A stretch of DNA of 64,000 nt from Tolypothrix brevis GSE-NOS-MK-07-07A. Lineage in GTDB: Bacteria > Cyanobacteriota > Cyanobacteriia > Cyanobacteriales > Nostocaceae. A model generated the notes under the pieces. The model searched no databases. It saw nothing but the letters and a program-made list of their open reading frames with translations, and was not told the DNA's origin. The stretch spans positions 30,275-94,274 of the forward strand of contig JAHHIJ010000027.1 in NCBI GenBank assembly GCA_019358985.1. The letters are read 5' to 3'. This document shows positions 35,623-44,952 of this stretch, piece after piece (position 1 is the stretch's first letter; every line of letters starts with the position of its first letter). A program made the translations under genes and the position numbers.

Positions 35623-37251
35623 ATGTTAATCCTTCATCCGCTTTCAGATTTCATCGACAATTATACAGTCAGTAACTCGTCTGCAAGCTATTATTATCAA
35701 GGGTGCTGTCCTGAAAGTGGCGAACTTCTCAAACTACCACGCACTTCATTAGTGGAAGCGATCGCACATAAATTCATGCAACATCTTGCCCAAAATGACT
35801 TATACTGTCGCGAAGGTAAAATGTATGGAGTATTATTAGTAGAACTACCATTAGGCGAACAACGGGTAATAAAAGCTTTCTCCGGTCTTCTCAATGGTAA
35901 TAGCATAGTTGAAGGCTGGGTTCCGCCAATTGCCGGACGAGATGAAGTAGCTTTAGAAGAAGCTCGCACATTGGCTGAATTGGAAGCAATAAAGCAGGAA
36001 ATTATAACTTTAAAGCAACTTCCCCAAAGGCAAGAATATGAAACCCTTAAAAGCGAGTTTAATATTAAGTTGCACTCCCTGAGCGATCGCCATCAAAATT
36101 ATCAACTGCAACGATACGAAAAACGTCAGATATTCTGGGAAACTTTGACTGGAGAAGCTTTAATAATTGCCCTTGAACAACTTGATGAAGAAAGTCGTCA
36201 ACATGGAATTGAGCGACGACATCTGAAACGCTTACGAGATGAAACTTTGCATCCGCTGAAGTCGATAATTGAAGCCGCAGATATACAAATTCGCGAACTG
36301 AAACAACAGCGCAAACAACTATCTCGCCAACTTCAGGCACAGATGCACGCAACTTACACCTTAGTGAATTTTCTAGGTCAATCAAAATCTTTGCAGCAAT
36401 TAATACCTGATGGCTTACCCACTGGAACGGGAGATTGTTGCGCTCCAAAACTGCTGCACTATGCGGCAACACACAACCTGAAACCCTTAGCAATGGCTGA
36501 GTTTTGGTGGGGTGCATCCTCTGCACAAGACAAAATACAGGGAGAATTTTATGGTGCTTGTGTGGAACGCTGTCAGCCATTGATGGGGTTTTTATTGTCA
36601 GGATTAAGACGTAACCCCCCAGAGGTATTACCGATACTTTATGAAGACGAATGGCTAATTGCAGTAAATAAACCTCCAGGACTGCTTTCTGTGCCTGGTC
36701 GTTATCGCGATCGCCAAGATAGTGTCTTAACTCGCTTGCATAATTTATTACCGGATGGCATGGCGATCGCATCTGTGCATCGTTTGGATCAAGAAACATC
36801 TGGGATACTTTTGCTAGTACGCGATCGCTCTTCTCATCGTCAACTCAGCCAACAGTTTCAGCAACGCCAAATTCACAAAGTTTACGAAGCGGTACTTTCC
36901 GGTTTGCTGACAATTGATCAAGGTATAATTGAATTGCCATTATGGGGAGATCCGCAAAATCGTCCATATCAAAAAGTCCATGAATGCGGCAAATTCAGCT
37001 TAACTCACTACCGGGTAATTGCGAGGGAGAAAGCGTACACACGTGTCGAATTTATACCAAAAACCGGACGCACCCATCAATTGAGAGTTCACGCAGCCGA
37101 TGTTAGAGGACTTGGGATGACAATATTAGGCGATCGCCTTTATGGATGCGATGCTGTTGTAAATCGATTATATCTGCACGCTAGAGAACTTCGCTTTCAG
37201 CATCCGCAGACTGGAGAAACTTTGCATTTACAAGCAAATACACCGTTTTGA
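35623..37251 (+). CDS. RluA family pseudouridine synthase with long N-terminal extension
   Basis: 542 residues, twice the usual length. The catalytic RluA domain is C-terminal (about 340-542): YEDEWLIAVNKPPGLLSVPG, then HRLDQETSGILLLVRD with the catalytic Asp389, and PKTGRTHQLRVHAA. The first 330 residues hold a mixed domain and a charged helical, coiled-coil-like stretch (KRLRDETLHPLK...QQRKQLSRQLQ), known in a subset of RluA enzymes. It converts uridine to pseudouridine in rRNA or tRNA; the target is not known. Start codon chosen as the only ATG close to the mobile element upstream. Confidence 0.9.
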   Translation: MLILHPLSDFIDNYTVSNSSASYYYQGCCPESGELLKLPRTSLVEAIAHKFMQHLAQNDLYCREGKMYGVLLVELPLGEQRVIKAFSGLLNGNSIVEGWVPPIAGRDEVALEEARTLAELEAIKQEIITLKQLPQRQEYETLKSEFNIKLHSLSDRHQNYQLQRYEKRQIFWETLTGEALIIALEQLDEESRQHGIERRHLKRLRDETLHPLKSIIEAADIQIRELKQQRKQLSRQLQAQMHATYTLVNFLGQSKSLQQLIPDGLPTGTGDCCAPKLLHYAATHNLKPLAMAEFWWGASSAQDKIQGEFYGACVERCQPLMGFLLSGLRRNPPEVLPILYEDEWLIAVNKPPGLLSVPGRYRDRQDSVLTRLHNLLPDGMAIASVHRLDQETSGILLLVRDRSSHRQLSQQFQQRQIHKVYEAVLSGLLTIDQGIIELPLWGDPQNRPYQKVHECGKFSLTHYRVIAREKAYTRVEFIPKTGRTHQLRVHAADVRGLGMTILGDRLYGCDAVVNRLYLHARELRFQHPQTGETLHLQANTPF

Positions 37252-37835
37252 TAATTAAGCTTATGCTAAAGCCTTCTATTACACCATGTCTGTTTAATTA
37301 ACAGTAATAAAAACAACGCAACCGTCGTAGAGACGTTCCGCCGGAATGTCTTTACATTGTAAGTAATTTACCGTGCATTATATTATACCATGTCTGTTTA
37401 ATTAACATTAGACATAGGAGTGAAAATGAATGTAGAGACGTAGCACTGCTACGTCTAATCAAGAGTTTTGGGTAACGGATCATTAATTTCTACCAGATGT
37501 CTATTAGACATCTCCAAAAAAAGGTAGAGACGCGAAATTTCGCGTCTCTACAAGGGTTTGGGCAACGCATAATTAATTTACGGAGATGTCTATTAATAAA
37601 AAATCCTAAATTCTTGATTAGACGTAGCAATGCTACGTCTCTACATCATATATAATCTACCGGACTTGATACAAGTGCTACGTCTCTAGGTCTTTTCTAA
37701 AGCTATCAAATATGAGGAAAGCCTGTCAATTGACTTTGAATATCATGCAAAAGTGACTACTATTTTTTTAATTAAAGAATAAATTAGATTTTGGTAGTAA
37801 TTTCATCCAGGCGTAATAGCGGTTTGTAGTAAATT
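37252..37835. repeat. Gap made of nested hairpin elements
   Basis: No gene. In order: a TTCC-type hairpin (37326-37355) between two direct 21-base copies beginning ACCATGTCTGTTTAATTAAC (37283 and 37387); element 37409-37503 (TAGACATAGGAG left end, AGATGTCTA right end, TAGC core); element 37505-37592 (perfect TAGACATCTCC / GGAGATGTCTA ends, CGCGAAATTTCGCG core); a bare TAGC hairpin at 37619-37644 and a loose right arm at 37677-37688. At least four copies have piled up in 440 bases. Confidence 0.85.
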
Positions 37836-38678
37836 ATGAAAGTGGGGTTATTTGAGCAAAAGTGGACAGAGGTTAGAAAAGCATTTGCCATCGCTATGCT
37901 TAGTGGATTTATCACAACTGCAATTATTTCCTGCGGTAACAACAAAAGTGTATTGGTAACAGAAATAAAAGTGAGTCCTGCTAGTCGTGGAATTGGGAAA
38001 GCATCGAAAGCTGGGAACTTTTATATTCAGGGGCAAAGTCAACATGTAAAAGGAGACTCACAAGCTGCGATCGCATCTTATACAAATGCGATTAACCTTA
38101 ATCCTAACTATGCCGAGGCTTATAATAGCCGAGGACTTGCTTACTTTGATTTGGGTAACAAACAGGAAGCGATCGCCGATTATAACCAAGCCATTCGCAT
38201 TAATCCTAACTTTGCCCAACCGTATAATAACCGAGGAAATGTTCGTGCTTCAAATGGAGATAGCAACAATGCGATCGCTGATTACACCGAAGCAATTCGG
38301 ATTAATTCTAACTATGCTGAAGCTTACAATAACCGGGGAAATGCTCGTTCAGCGATGAAAGACATAAATGGAGCGATTGATGATTTCGATCAAGCGATTC
38401 TCCTCGATTCTAGATATGCCATAGCTTATAATAACCGGGGTAATGCCCGCCAAGCCAACGGAGATCCTCAAGGAGCGATCGCTGATTATAACGAAGCCAT
38501 TCGCCTCAATCCTAACTTTGCCGCAGCTTACAACAATCGAGGCAACGCTCGTGCTGCAAATAAAGACAAACAAGGAGCGAAAGCCGACTTGCAACGCGCT
38601 GCAACTATTTTTGAACGAGAAAACAACAAGGGATTATACCAAGAAGTGATGAACAATCTTAAAGAATTGGGGCAGTAG
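37836..38678 (+). CDS. TPR repeat lipoprotein
   Basis: 280 residues. N-terminal membrane segment FAIAMLSGFITTAIISC ends in a lipobox-like I-I-S-C, so the mature protein is probably lipid-anchored at that Cys. Six tetratricopeptide repeats follow (about 66-270), each with the [YN]NNRGNAR...G...AIADYNEAIRLNP pattern. TPR arrays bind other proteins. The repeats are very similar at DNA level, pointing to recent internal duplication. A G-rich/C-rich palindromic element begins right at its stop codon. Confidence 0.85.
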   Translation: MKVGLFEQKWTEVRKAFAIAMLSGFITTAIISCGNNKSVLVTEIKVSPASRGIGKASKAGNFYIQGQSQHVKGDSQAAIASYTNAINLNPNYAEAYNSRGLAYFDLGNKQEAIADYNQAIRINPNFAQPYNNRGNVRASNGDSNNAIADYTEAIRINSNYAEAYNNRGNARSAMKDINGAIDDFDQAILLDSRYAIAYNNRGNARQANGDPQGAIADYNEAIRLNPNFAAAYNNRGNARAANKDKQGAKADLQRAATIFERENNKGLYQEVMNNLKELGQ

Positions 38679-38790
38679 GGGGGAGAGGGGGGAGAGGGGG
38701 GGAAGAAGAATTATTCTTTTTGTCTCTTGTCTCCCTTGTCCTCCTTGTCCTCCTTATCCTCCTTGTCTCTCACTCCCCCACTCCCCGACA
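38676..38790. repeat. G-rich/AATT/C-rich palindromic element, non-coding copy
   Basis: G-arm of GGGGGGAGA words (38676-38703), centre GAAGAATTATTC, then a C-arm of TTGTCTCC/TTGTCCTCC words to about 38790. Same layout as the copies inside the hydrolase, lysC and chlD genes. The G-arm has runs long enough for a G-quadruplex. Confidence 0.8.
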
Positions 38791-38792
38791 TA

Positions 38793-38962
38793 ATTGACAT
38801 ACTCCCTGACCTGAAAGTTCAGGGATTCTGGATTCAAACAGCAACAGCAGGCATAGCCGGTCTTAGATCACCTAGTCCAACAGACAAAGCCAAGCGCCTG
38901 CTCATACTATTGTACCAAAAACCAGTACTAAAGGACGGGGCTTTAGACCCAAATTTTTGGTA
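38793..38962 (+). mobile_element. Non-autonomous IS200/IS605-type element (remnant ends)
   Basis: The left part has the hairpin CCCTGACCTGAAAGTTCAGGG then ATTCTGGATTC, as at the left ends of IS200/IS605 elements. The right part has CTAAAG-GACGGGG-CTTTAG followed by ACCC, the typical right-end hairpin. Only about 110 bases lie between and no TnpA or TnpB frame is present, so this is a deletion derivative that would need a transposase from elsewhere. Boundaries are approximate. Confidence 0.7.
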
Positions 38963-39306
38963 AAGCGGGGAAATTTGCACTCGCTGCGATCGCATACTTG
39001 GCTGTATTCAAATTACCCTACGTCTTTTTTAGAAGAATAAGAAATCAAGGTGATAACTAGCTGAAAATTAATGTATTTAGGCGCCGGGTCTGAAATAATC
39101 GAGGAGGCGATCGCCTGAATCAGCGCGAACCAATGCCACAACTACATCAGGTAGAGCTGTTAAACTGGGATACACCAATATGAATTAAAGTATGGCAGAA
39201 AAAAAATCATCAACAAAATATGAAGTTTAGCTTTTCTGTGTCAGCTGAATCTGATAACTTAGTTACACAGTTTAATTTACAATGCTTCTTTATTAATTAT
39301 TTAATT

Positions 39307-41205
39307 ATGGCGCTTATAGTTCAGAAATACGGTGGCAGTTCTGTCGGTTCAGTTGAACGTATTCAAGCTGTGGCACAGCGCGTCTACAAAACTGTGAAAG
39401 CCGGAAATTCTGTTGTTGTCGTGGTTTCGGCAATGGGCAAAACCACCGATGGACTTGTCAAACTAGCGCACGAAATCTCCAAAAATCCCAACCGTCGGGA
39501 AATGGATATGCTACTTTCCACTGGTGAGCAAGTATCCATCGCTGTGGTTAGTATGGCATTGGATGAACTCGGACAACCGGCAATTTCTCTCACAGGCGCT
39601 CAAGTAGGAATTGTTACCGAAGCCGAACACACCCGCGCCCGAATTTTGGATATCAAAACCGATCGCCTAAAACGCCATCTCAAAGAAGGCAAAGTTGTTG
39701 TTGTAGCCGGATTTCAAGGTATATCCAGCCTGGAAGAAGGGGAAATTACAACTTTGGGACGTGGCGGTTCCGACACTTCAGCAGTAGCTTTGGCAGCCGC
39801 ATTGCGTGCAGATTTTTGTGAAATTTATACAGATGTACCAGGTATTTTAACTACAGATCCGCGTTTAGTTCCGGAAGCACAGTTGATCGAGGAAATTACC
39901 TCAGATGAAATGTTGGAACTTGCCAGCTTAGGGGCAAAAGTGCTGCATCCCCGTGCTGTGGAAATTGCCCGCAATTACGGCGTTCCCCTCGTGGTACGCT
40001 CAAGCTGGACAGATCAACCGGGTACTTGGGTAACTTCGCCTAAACCACAAGAGCGATCGCTTCTTAATTTAGAAATAGCTCCTGCGGTTAATGATGTAGA
40101 ATTCGATACCGACCAAGCCAGAGTAGCTTTGTTGCGCGTACCAGATAAACCAGGCGTTGCAGCGCGGTTATTTGGAGAAATTGCCCGTCAAAATGTCGAT
40201 GTAGATTTGATTATTCAGTCAATACATGAAGGCAATACAAATGACATTGCCTTTACCGTAATGACACCGATATTGAAGCGTGCCGAAGCCGTAGCAGCAG
40301 CGATCGCCCCAGCACTGCGAAGTCAAAATGGTGCATCCACAGAAGCCGAAGTCATGGTACAACAGCAAATCGCCAAAATCAGCATTTCCGGCGCAGGAAT
40401 GATTGGGCGTCCCGGCGTCGCGGCTCAAATGTTCATCACGCTAGCCGAAGCAGGTGTGAACATCCAGATGATATCTACTAGCGAAGTGAAAGTAAGTTGC
40501 GTAGTTGACGCCGCACAATGCGATCGCGCTGTTGCCGCACTCCGGGAAGCGTTTGAGATCGAAGATAAGGGGCAGGGAGCAGGGAGCAGGGGGCAGGGGG
40601 CAGGGGGACAAGGAGGAATTTCTTTCTTATCTCCCCCCTCTCCCTTGTCCCCCCCCTCTCCCTTATCTCCCCCCTCTCCCTTATCTCCCCCCTCCCATCC
40701 CCCCGTCCGTGGTGTCGCTTTAGACATGAACCAATCGCGTTTGGCAATTCGTCAACTACCAGATCGTCCGGGGATGGCAGCGAAGTTGTTTGGACTATTA
40801 GCGCAGCATAATATCAGTGTGGATATGATTATCCAATCTCAGCGCTGCCGAGTAATTGATGGTGTTCCCAGACGAGATATAGCTTTCACTGTTGCGAGGA
40901 TGGATGGAGAAGCGGCAAAGAAAATGCTGCAACAAGCAGCGTCAGAATTTGGCTGGGGTGAAGTTGTTTTAGATAATGCGATCGCTAAAGTGAGTATTGT
41001 TGGTGCAGGTATGGTGGGGCAACCAGGAGTTGCAGCGAAAATGTTTGAGGCGATCGCTCAACACAAAATTAACATTCAAATGATCGCCACCTCAGAAATT
41101 AAAATTAGCTGTGTCGTCGATCAAGAACAAGGTGTTAAAGCTTTGCAAGTTATTCACGCAGCTTTTGGACTTGCAGGAAGCCAAAAATTTGTAGTGCCGG
41201 CGTAA
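39307..41205 (+). CDS. lysC: Aspartate kinase with four ACT domains
   Basis: 632 residues from the ATG giving [15 protein letters not shown]; a frame extension to 39220 has no family match. Kinase domain 1-~245 ([36 protein letters not shown]), then two ACT pairs, the usual cyanobacterial four-ACT form. It phosphorylates aspartate, first step to lysine, threonine and methionine, and is feedback-inhibited through the ACT domains. Oddity: between the ACT pairs (about residues 419-465) lies a Gly/Gln-rich then Pro/Ser-rich tract ([27 protein letters not shown]) encoded by a G-rich/C-rich palindromic repeat. Confidence 0.95.
   Translation: MALIVQKYGGSSVGSVERIQAVAQRVYKTVKAGNSVVVVVSAMGKTTDGLVKLAHEISKNPNRREMDMLLSTGEQVSIAVVSMALDELGQPAISLTGAQVGIVTEAEHTRARILDIKTDRLKRHLKEGKVVVVAGFQGISSLEEGEITTLGRGGSDTSAVALAAALRADFCEIYTDVPGILTTDPRLVPEAQLIEEITSDEMLELASLGAKVLHPRAVEIARNYGVPLVVRSSWTDQPGTWVTSPKPQERSLLNLEIAPAVNDVEFDTDQARVALLRVPDKPGVAARLFGEIARQNVDVDLIIQSIHEGNTNDIAFTVMTPILKRAEAVAAAIAPALRSQNGASTEAEVMVQQQIAKISISGAGMIGRPGVAAQMFITLAEAGVNIQMISTSEVKVSCVVDAAQCDRAVAALREAFEIEDKGQGAGSRGQGAGGQGGISFLSPPSPLSPPSPLSPPSPLSPPSHPPVRGVALDMNQSRLAIRQLPDRPGMAAKLFGLLAQHNISVDMIIQSQRCRVIDGVPRRDIAFTVARMDGEAAKKMLQQAASEFGWGEVVLDNAIAKVSIVGAGMVGQPGVAAKMFEAIAQHKINIQMIATSEIKISCVVDQEQGVKALQVIHAAFGLAGSQKFVVPA
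40565..40702. repeat. G-rich/C-rich palindromic element in frame inside lysC
   Basis: GGGCAGGGAGCAGG words, then GGAGGAATTTCTTTC centre, then CCCCTCTCCCTTATCTC words repeated about four times. It keeps the frame open and encodes the linker between ACT pairs one and two of aspartate kinase. Confidence 0.85.
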
Positions 41206-41223
41206 TTTCAGCAGGCAAATAAA

Positions 41224-41387
41224 TTATCACCAACAATCGTAGAGACGTTCCGGCGGAACGTCTCTACAATGTTTGCGGTTTACTACCTTTCAATGAATAG
41301 ACAACCGACGTAGAAATTAATTATGCGTGATCCAGAACCCTTGTAGAGACGTAGCATTGCTACGTCTCCTCTTATTCGGAGATGACT
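41224..41387. repeat. Two hairpin elements downstream of lysC
   Basis: A TTCC-core hairpin at 41239-41267 and a TAGC-core hairpin at 41344-41370, the latter with the left part TAGACAACCGACGTAGAAATT and right end CGGAGATGACT. The second element ends about five bases from the stop of a decayed Bax-inhibitor-like fragment. Confidence 0.8.
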
Positions 41388-41390
41388 CAA

Positions 41391-41522
41391 TTAATCGCGA
41401 CCATTGAGGGCAATTAGCAACCGCAAAATAAAGACGAATAAATTGATGTAGGTAAGATACATCGACAAAGCCGCAGGTAGATATTGATCATCGCTGTAGG
41501 TTCTGCTCACTTCTATTTTGAC
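41391..41522 (-). pseudogene. C-terminal remnant of a Bax inhibitor-1/YccA-like membrane protein
   Basis: A 43-residue frame closed upstream by TAA reads VKIEVSRTYSDDQYLPAALSMYLTYINLFVFILRLL and ends ALNGRD. The SMYLTYINLFVFILRLL stretch fits the last membrane helix of the BI-1/YccA family (ALxLYLDFINLFLFLLRL). The rest of the gene is absent, and sigF begins 257 bases further on. A hairpin element borders the 3' end. Homology is from motif memory only. Confidence 0.5.
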
Positions 41523-41567
41523 TTATATCCTCAGAGCTATGTGATTTAAGAAATGGCGGAATTCCTC

Positions 41568-41585
41568 ACTTGATTTATATCAAGT
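41568..41585. promoter_or_regulatory. Palindrome upstream of sigF
   Basis: ACTTGATTTATATCAAGT is a perfect 7-bp inverted repeat with a 4-base centre, about 195 bases before the sigF start. It may be an operator; no matching regulator is identified. Confidence 0.35.
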
Positions 41586-41779
41586 CAAAATAGCCTAAAA
41601 CAGATGATGGCACAAAAATCATGCGTATAAATACGTATTCCTAAAGTTAGACTATTCCCAAGTTCAGTGGAACGACGATGGTTTATTCAGCCCCATCTAA
41701 GGAAAATAAATTACAGCTTTGATGAAAATTTACGCAACTCCAATTTTTCTGAAAAAGGAGTTACTAGAAAGGAATTTAT

Positions 41780-42556
41780 ATGGTAACAAGTCAGTCCTCT
41801 CTACGGTCTGATGGTATTGAGTTATTGCACTTATACCACCAGAATCCTTCTATTAAACTTCGTAATCAACTTGTACAGTTACATACTGGCTTAGTGCGTA
41901 AGATGGCTCATAAATTCAGCCATCAATGTAATGAACCTTATGAAGATTTAGAACAAATCGGTTATTTCGGTTTAATCAGGGCAATTGAGCGATTTGATCC
42001 GAGTCAAGGATATGCTTTTAGTTCGTTTGCTGTGCCTTACATTCGCGGAGAAATGCTGCACTTTTTGCGCGATCGCAGTACTCTATTAAAGATACCCCGT
42101 CGTTGGCAAGAACTCTACAATGAAGGGCAAAAAATTCGCAGGGAATTATCAATGTCTTTGGGTCGTCCTCCGAAAGATTCCGAAATTGCCAACATACTCA
42201 AAGTATCTGTCCAAGAATGGCAAGAAACTAAGTTAGCCGCTCAAAATCGGATGCCTTTGAGTTTAGATGCTACCGCAGTTCACTATGTTGATTGCCAAAT
42301 AACTTTAGGTGAAGCACTTCCCTGTCCCCGTTCTACGGCTTTTCAACAACAAGAAGAAGAACGGCAACAACTCCAAGGGGCAATAAATATGTTAGAAGAA
42401 AAGCCCCGCTTGGCTGTTGAATTAGTCTTTTTAAAAGAATTTTCTCGCAAAGATGCCGCAAAGAAAATTGGTACTAGTCCAATGACAGTAACGCGATATT
42501 TACAAAAGGGAATTCAGGATTTAATGTGTTCCTTGCAACCCGCAGTGGCAACTTGA
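41780..42556 (+). CDS. sigF: Group 3 RNA polymerase sigma factor SigF
   Basis: 258 residues of the SigB/SigF/SigG type. Region 2 is seen as KLRNQLVQLHTGLVRKMAHKF, YEDLEQIGYFGLIRAIERFDPSQGYAFSSFAVPYIRGEMLHFLRDR; region 3 RRWQELYNEGQKIRRELSMSLGRPPKDSEIA; region 4 AVELVFLKEFSRKDAAKKIGTSPMTVTRYLQKG. A good ribosome site AAGGA precedes the ATG. In cyanobacteria SigF controls motility, pili and surface polysaccharide genes, which is worth noting next to a large polysaccharide cluster 12 kb away. Single gene. Confidence 0.93.
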   Translation: MVTSQSSLRSDGIELLHLYHQNPSIKLRNQLVQLHTGLVRKMAHKFSHQCNEPYEDLEQIGYFGLIRAIERFDPSQGYAFSSFAVPYIRGEMLHFLRDRSTLLKIPRRWQELYNEGQKIRRELSMSLGRPPKDSEIANILKVSVQEWQETKLAAQNRMPLSLDATAVHYVDCQITLGEALPCPRSTAFQQQEEERQQLQGAINMLEEKPRLAVELVFLKEFSRKDAAKKIGTSPMTVTRYLQKGIQDLMCSLQPAVAT

Positions 42557-42561
42557 TTTTA

Positions 42562-42657
42562 GTCAAGAGTCCAAAGTCAAGAGTCCAAAATCCAAAATCC
42601 AAAGTCCAAAATCCAAAGCTCAAAGTTTATTGACCATTGACTCTTGACCCTTGACCA
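42562..42657. repeat. Heptad-type minisatellite (TCCAAAA/GTCAAGA)
   Basis: Words TCCAAAG, TCCAAAA and GTCAAGA follow one another, and the right part (TGACTCTTGACCCTTGACC) is their inverted counterpart. Such seven-base repeats are widespread in cyanobacteria. It lies between the convergent sigF and chlD genes. Confidence 0.75.
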
Positions 42658-42658
42658 T

Positions 42659-42749
42659 TAGATATCTCCAGAAATTAATTATGCGTTGCCCCAAACCCTT
42701 GTAGAGACGTAGCACTGCTACGTCTTTACCTCTTTTCCAACAGATGTCC
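42659..42749. mobile_element. MITE-like hairpin element, TAGATATCTCCA end
   Basis: Left end TAGATATCTCCAGAAATTAA, then ATGCGTTGCCCCAAACCCTTG, a TAGC-core hairpin, and right end CAACAGATGTCCA. It ends ten bases before the chlD stop codon. Confidence 0.8.
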
Positions 42750-42758
42750 ATTGACTAA

Positions 42759-44861
42759 TTATCTAGATTTTAAATCTGCGATCGCTCCTCTCGTCATAGC
42801 AGCAATGGCTTTATCTGTCGCTTTCGGCAAATGATAATATTTGCCTCCTGAAGTATGAGCTAATTCCTTGGCAAAGCCAGTAGAAACAAATTTACTTTCA
42901 GTATCAATCATTAATAACTGCATCCCTAAAACACGGATTCTGGCAGCAATTTCTAGCAATTCCGCTTTGATATCCGGCTTTTCTCCAGGTTCTTGGGGTT
43001 CCCCTAAAGAACGAGACAACGGAATATTACCGCGTCCATCGGTTATCGCTACAATTACGACTTGCCCAATATCTCCACTCCTAACCGCATTCAACCCAAC
43101 CCGCACAGCTTGGCTTAAACCATGCGCTAGCGGTGAACCACCACCACAAGGTAATCTTTCCAAACGGTTCCGCGCTAAAGCAATAGAGCGGGTTGGAGGC
43201 AATAATACCTCAGCTTGTTCCCCCCGGAAAGGAATCAACGCCACTTGGTCGCGGTTTTGATAAGCTTCTGTTAAAAGTTGCATTACCGCACCTTTGGCTG
43301 ACTGCATCCGGTTCAGTGCCATTGACCCAGAAGCATCCACTACAAATATGATCAAAGCTCCGGCTTTACGTACCAACCGCTTAGAGCGAATATCTGTCTG
43401 TTCGACAAATACCCGCTTTTGTGGGGATGGGGGAGTGGAGGAGGGGATGCGGGGAAAGAATTGTTCCCCTTGTCCTCCCTGCCCCCTGCTCCCTGCCCCC
43501 TGCTCCCTGCCTCCCACTCCCTCACTCCTCAAACGTCGTGCCTTTTGATACGGTGCAGCGGCTCTTAAAGTGGCATCTACGGCGATGCGTCGCACTTTTC
43601 CTTTGGGTATCATCGGCTTGATGTAGCGTCCCCGGTCTTCAGACAGAATTAAGCTGCGACTGCCAGATTTACCCATACGCTGCGCCGTTTGAGCAAAATA
43701 AAGCACGCTGGGATCAAGAATTACACCTTCAGGATCAAAGATGAATTCTTCGGGTATGCTGGGTGGTTCTTGTTCTTCTTGATTTTCTTCTTGTTCGTCT
43801 TCTTCCTTCTCTTCTTGTTCCGATTCGTCTTGATTTTCTGGTGGTGCTGGTGGTGGAGGTGGTGGAGGGGGTTGTTGTTCGGGTGGTGTCTGCAACACCG
43901 TTGCTCGTGGTACAATTACCATCTCTACTGCACGGCGTAAATCTTCGGCATTTACTGTGGTGCGTCCATCCAAAGCCGCAGATGCTTTAGCCACGCGCAT
44001 GGCGAATAATTCGGCGCGATGTCCTTGCACTGCCCCACGAATTGCTTCATCTACTAGGTAAGCGATTTGTTCGTGGCTGATGGTAACTTCTTTCAACCAT
44101 TCCCGCGCAAGGAGGATTTGAGTTTTTAGGTTATCGATGTCTTCGTTATATTGCTGAAGAAAGTCTTGGGGAGATTTAGAATAGGCGATCGCTTGTTCTA
44201 CGGCTTCGACTCTTTGATCTAATCCGAGTACGCCATCAGCCGAAAGTGCGATCGCTATTCTATCAAGCAAATGTTCTCGCAGCGTTCCTTCTTCTGGATT
44301 GTAGGTGGCAATAAACAGCGGTTTGCTCGGATGCTGAAAACTAATACCTTCCCGCTCAATTCGGTTGCGCCCGTCAGATAATACTGTTAAAAGCTGGTTG
44401 CTAATTTGGTCATCTAATAAATTAATTTCATCAACATACAGCACACCTCGATGTGCTGCTGCAAGCAAACCAGGCTGAAACACCGTTTCACCCTGTTTTA
44501 CCGACTGTTCCACATCCACAGAACCCAAAAGTCGGTCTTCAGTCACTCCTAGAGGAATTTGCACAAAGGGTGCCGGGATGACTTCGGTTTCTATTGTCTC
44601 CCCAACTTCGGCGATCAGCTTATCATCCCATTCTTCTGGGCGATTGGGATCGCAATTGCTCAATCCACCTTTAACCACTTCGATGGGTGGAATTATAGCA
44701 TGAATAGCACGAGCCATCACAGATTTTGCCGTACCGCGACGACCTGCGATCGCTACTCCTCCTAACTCCGGATCGACCGCAGCTAGCAGCAACGCTAGTT
44801 TAATTGCTTCTTGACCGACCACAGCAGTCAGCGGAAAGGCAGTAATTGTAGGCGCAGGCAT
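42759..44861 (-). CDS. chlD: Magnesium chelatase ATPase subunit D
   Basis: 700 residues from the ATG at 44861; a GTG at 44870 is an alternative. N-terminal AAA+ domain (Walker [20 protein letters not shown]alker B), a Pro-rich then acidic linker (about 330-370), and a C-terminal VWA domain with the MIDAS motif VVDASGSM. With ChlI and ChlH it inserts Mg2+ into protoporphyrin IX, the first committed step of chlorophyll synthesis. Oddity: residues about 444-480, just before the integrin-like domain, are a [18 protein letters not shown] tract encoded by the G-rich/C-rich palindromic element at 43421-43530. Confidence 0.95.
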   Translation of the reverse strand: MPAPTITAFPLTAVVGQEAIKLALLLAAVDPELGGVAIAGRRGTAKSVMARAIHAIIPPIEVVKGGLSNCDPNRPEEWDDKLIAEVGETIETEVIPAPFVQIPLGVTEDRLLGSVDVEQSVKQGETVFQPGLLAAAHRGVLYVDEINLLDDQISNQLLTVLSDGRNRIEREGISFQHPSKPLFIATYNPEEGTLREHLLDRIAIALSADGVLGLDQRVEAVEQAIAYSKSPQDFLQQYNEDIDNLKTQILLAREWLKEVTISHEQIAYLVDEAIRGAVQGHRAELFAMRVAKASAALDGRTTVNAEDLRRAVEMVIVPRATVLQTPPEQQPPPPPPPPAPPENQDESEQEEKEEDEQEENQEEQEPPSIPEEFIFDPEGVILDPSVLYFAQTAQRMGKSGSRSLILSEDRGRYIKPMIPKGKVRRIAVDATLRAAAPYQKARRLRSEGVGGREQGAGSRGQGGQGEQFFPRIPSSTPPSPQKRVFVEQTDIRSKRLVRKAGALIIFVVDASGSMALNRMQSAKGAVMQLLTEAYQNRDQVALIPFRGEQAEVLLPPTRSIALARNRLERLPCGGGSPLAHGLSQAVRVGLNAVRSGDIGQVVIVAITDGRGNIPLSRSLGEPQEPGEKPDIKAELLEIAARIRVLGMQLLMIDTESKFVSTGFAKELAHTSGGKYYHLPKATDKAIAAMTRGAIADLKSR
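43421..43530. repeat. G-rich/C-rich palindromic element in frame inside chlD
   Basis: On the plus strand: GGGGATGGGGGAGTGGAGG words, centre AAGAATTGTTCCCC, then TTGTCCTCC and CTGCCCCCTGCTCC words repeated three times. The gene reads the opposite strand and stays open. It encodes the segment between the acidic linker region and the VWA domain. Confidence 0.85.
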
Positions 44862-44952
44862 GATTTGCACATTTTAACTTGTCTTTTAGCATATCAATTT
44901 CTGGCACAATTAAAATAAGTCTTATCGCAAGTTTCTTTTAGGAGCAAAATGT

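Noticed and set aside
36065..36799. 244-residue minus-strand frame inside the RluA gene
   Set aside because: Antisense frame of a clear pseudouridine synthase gene; no recognisable domain.
38727..38963. 78-residue plus-strand frame
   Set aside because: The first part is the C-rich repeat arm and the rest is the IS200/IS605-type element; no family match and no ribosome site.
39220..39306. Longer start for aspartate kinase
   Set aside because: The 29 extra residues have no counterpart in the family; [12 protein letters not shown] is the standard start.
40425..40747. Minus-strand frames over lysC rich in [12 protein letters not shown]
   Set aside because: Shadow of the G/C palindromic repeat, which stays open in several frames.
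43294..43990. Plus-strand frames over chlD
   Set aside because: Antisense of the Pro-rich/acidic linker and repeat of chlD; no independent features.
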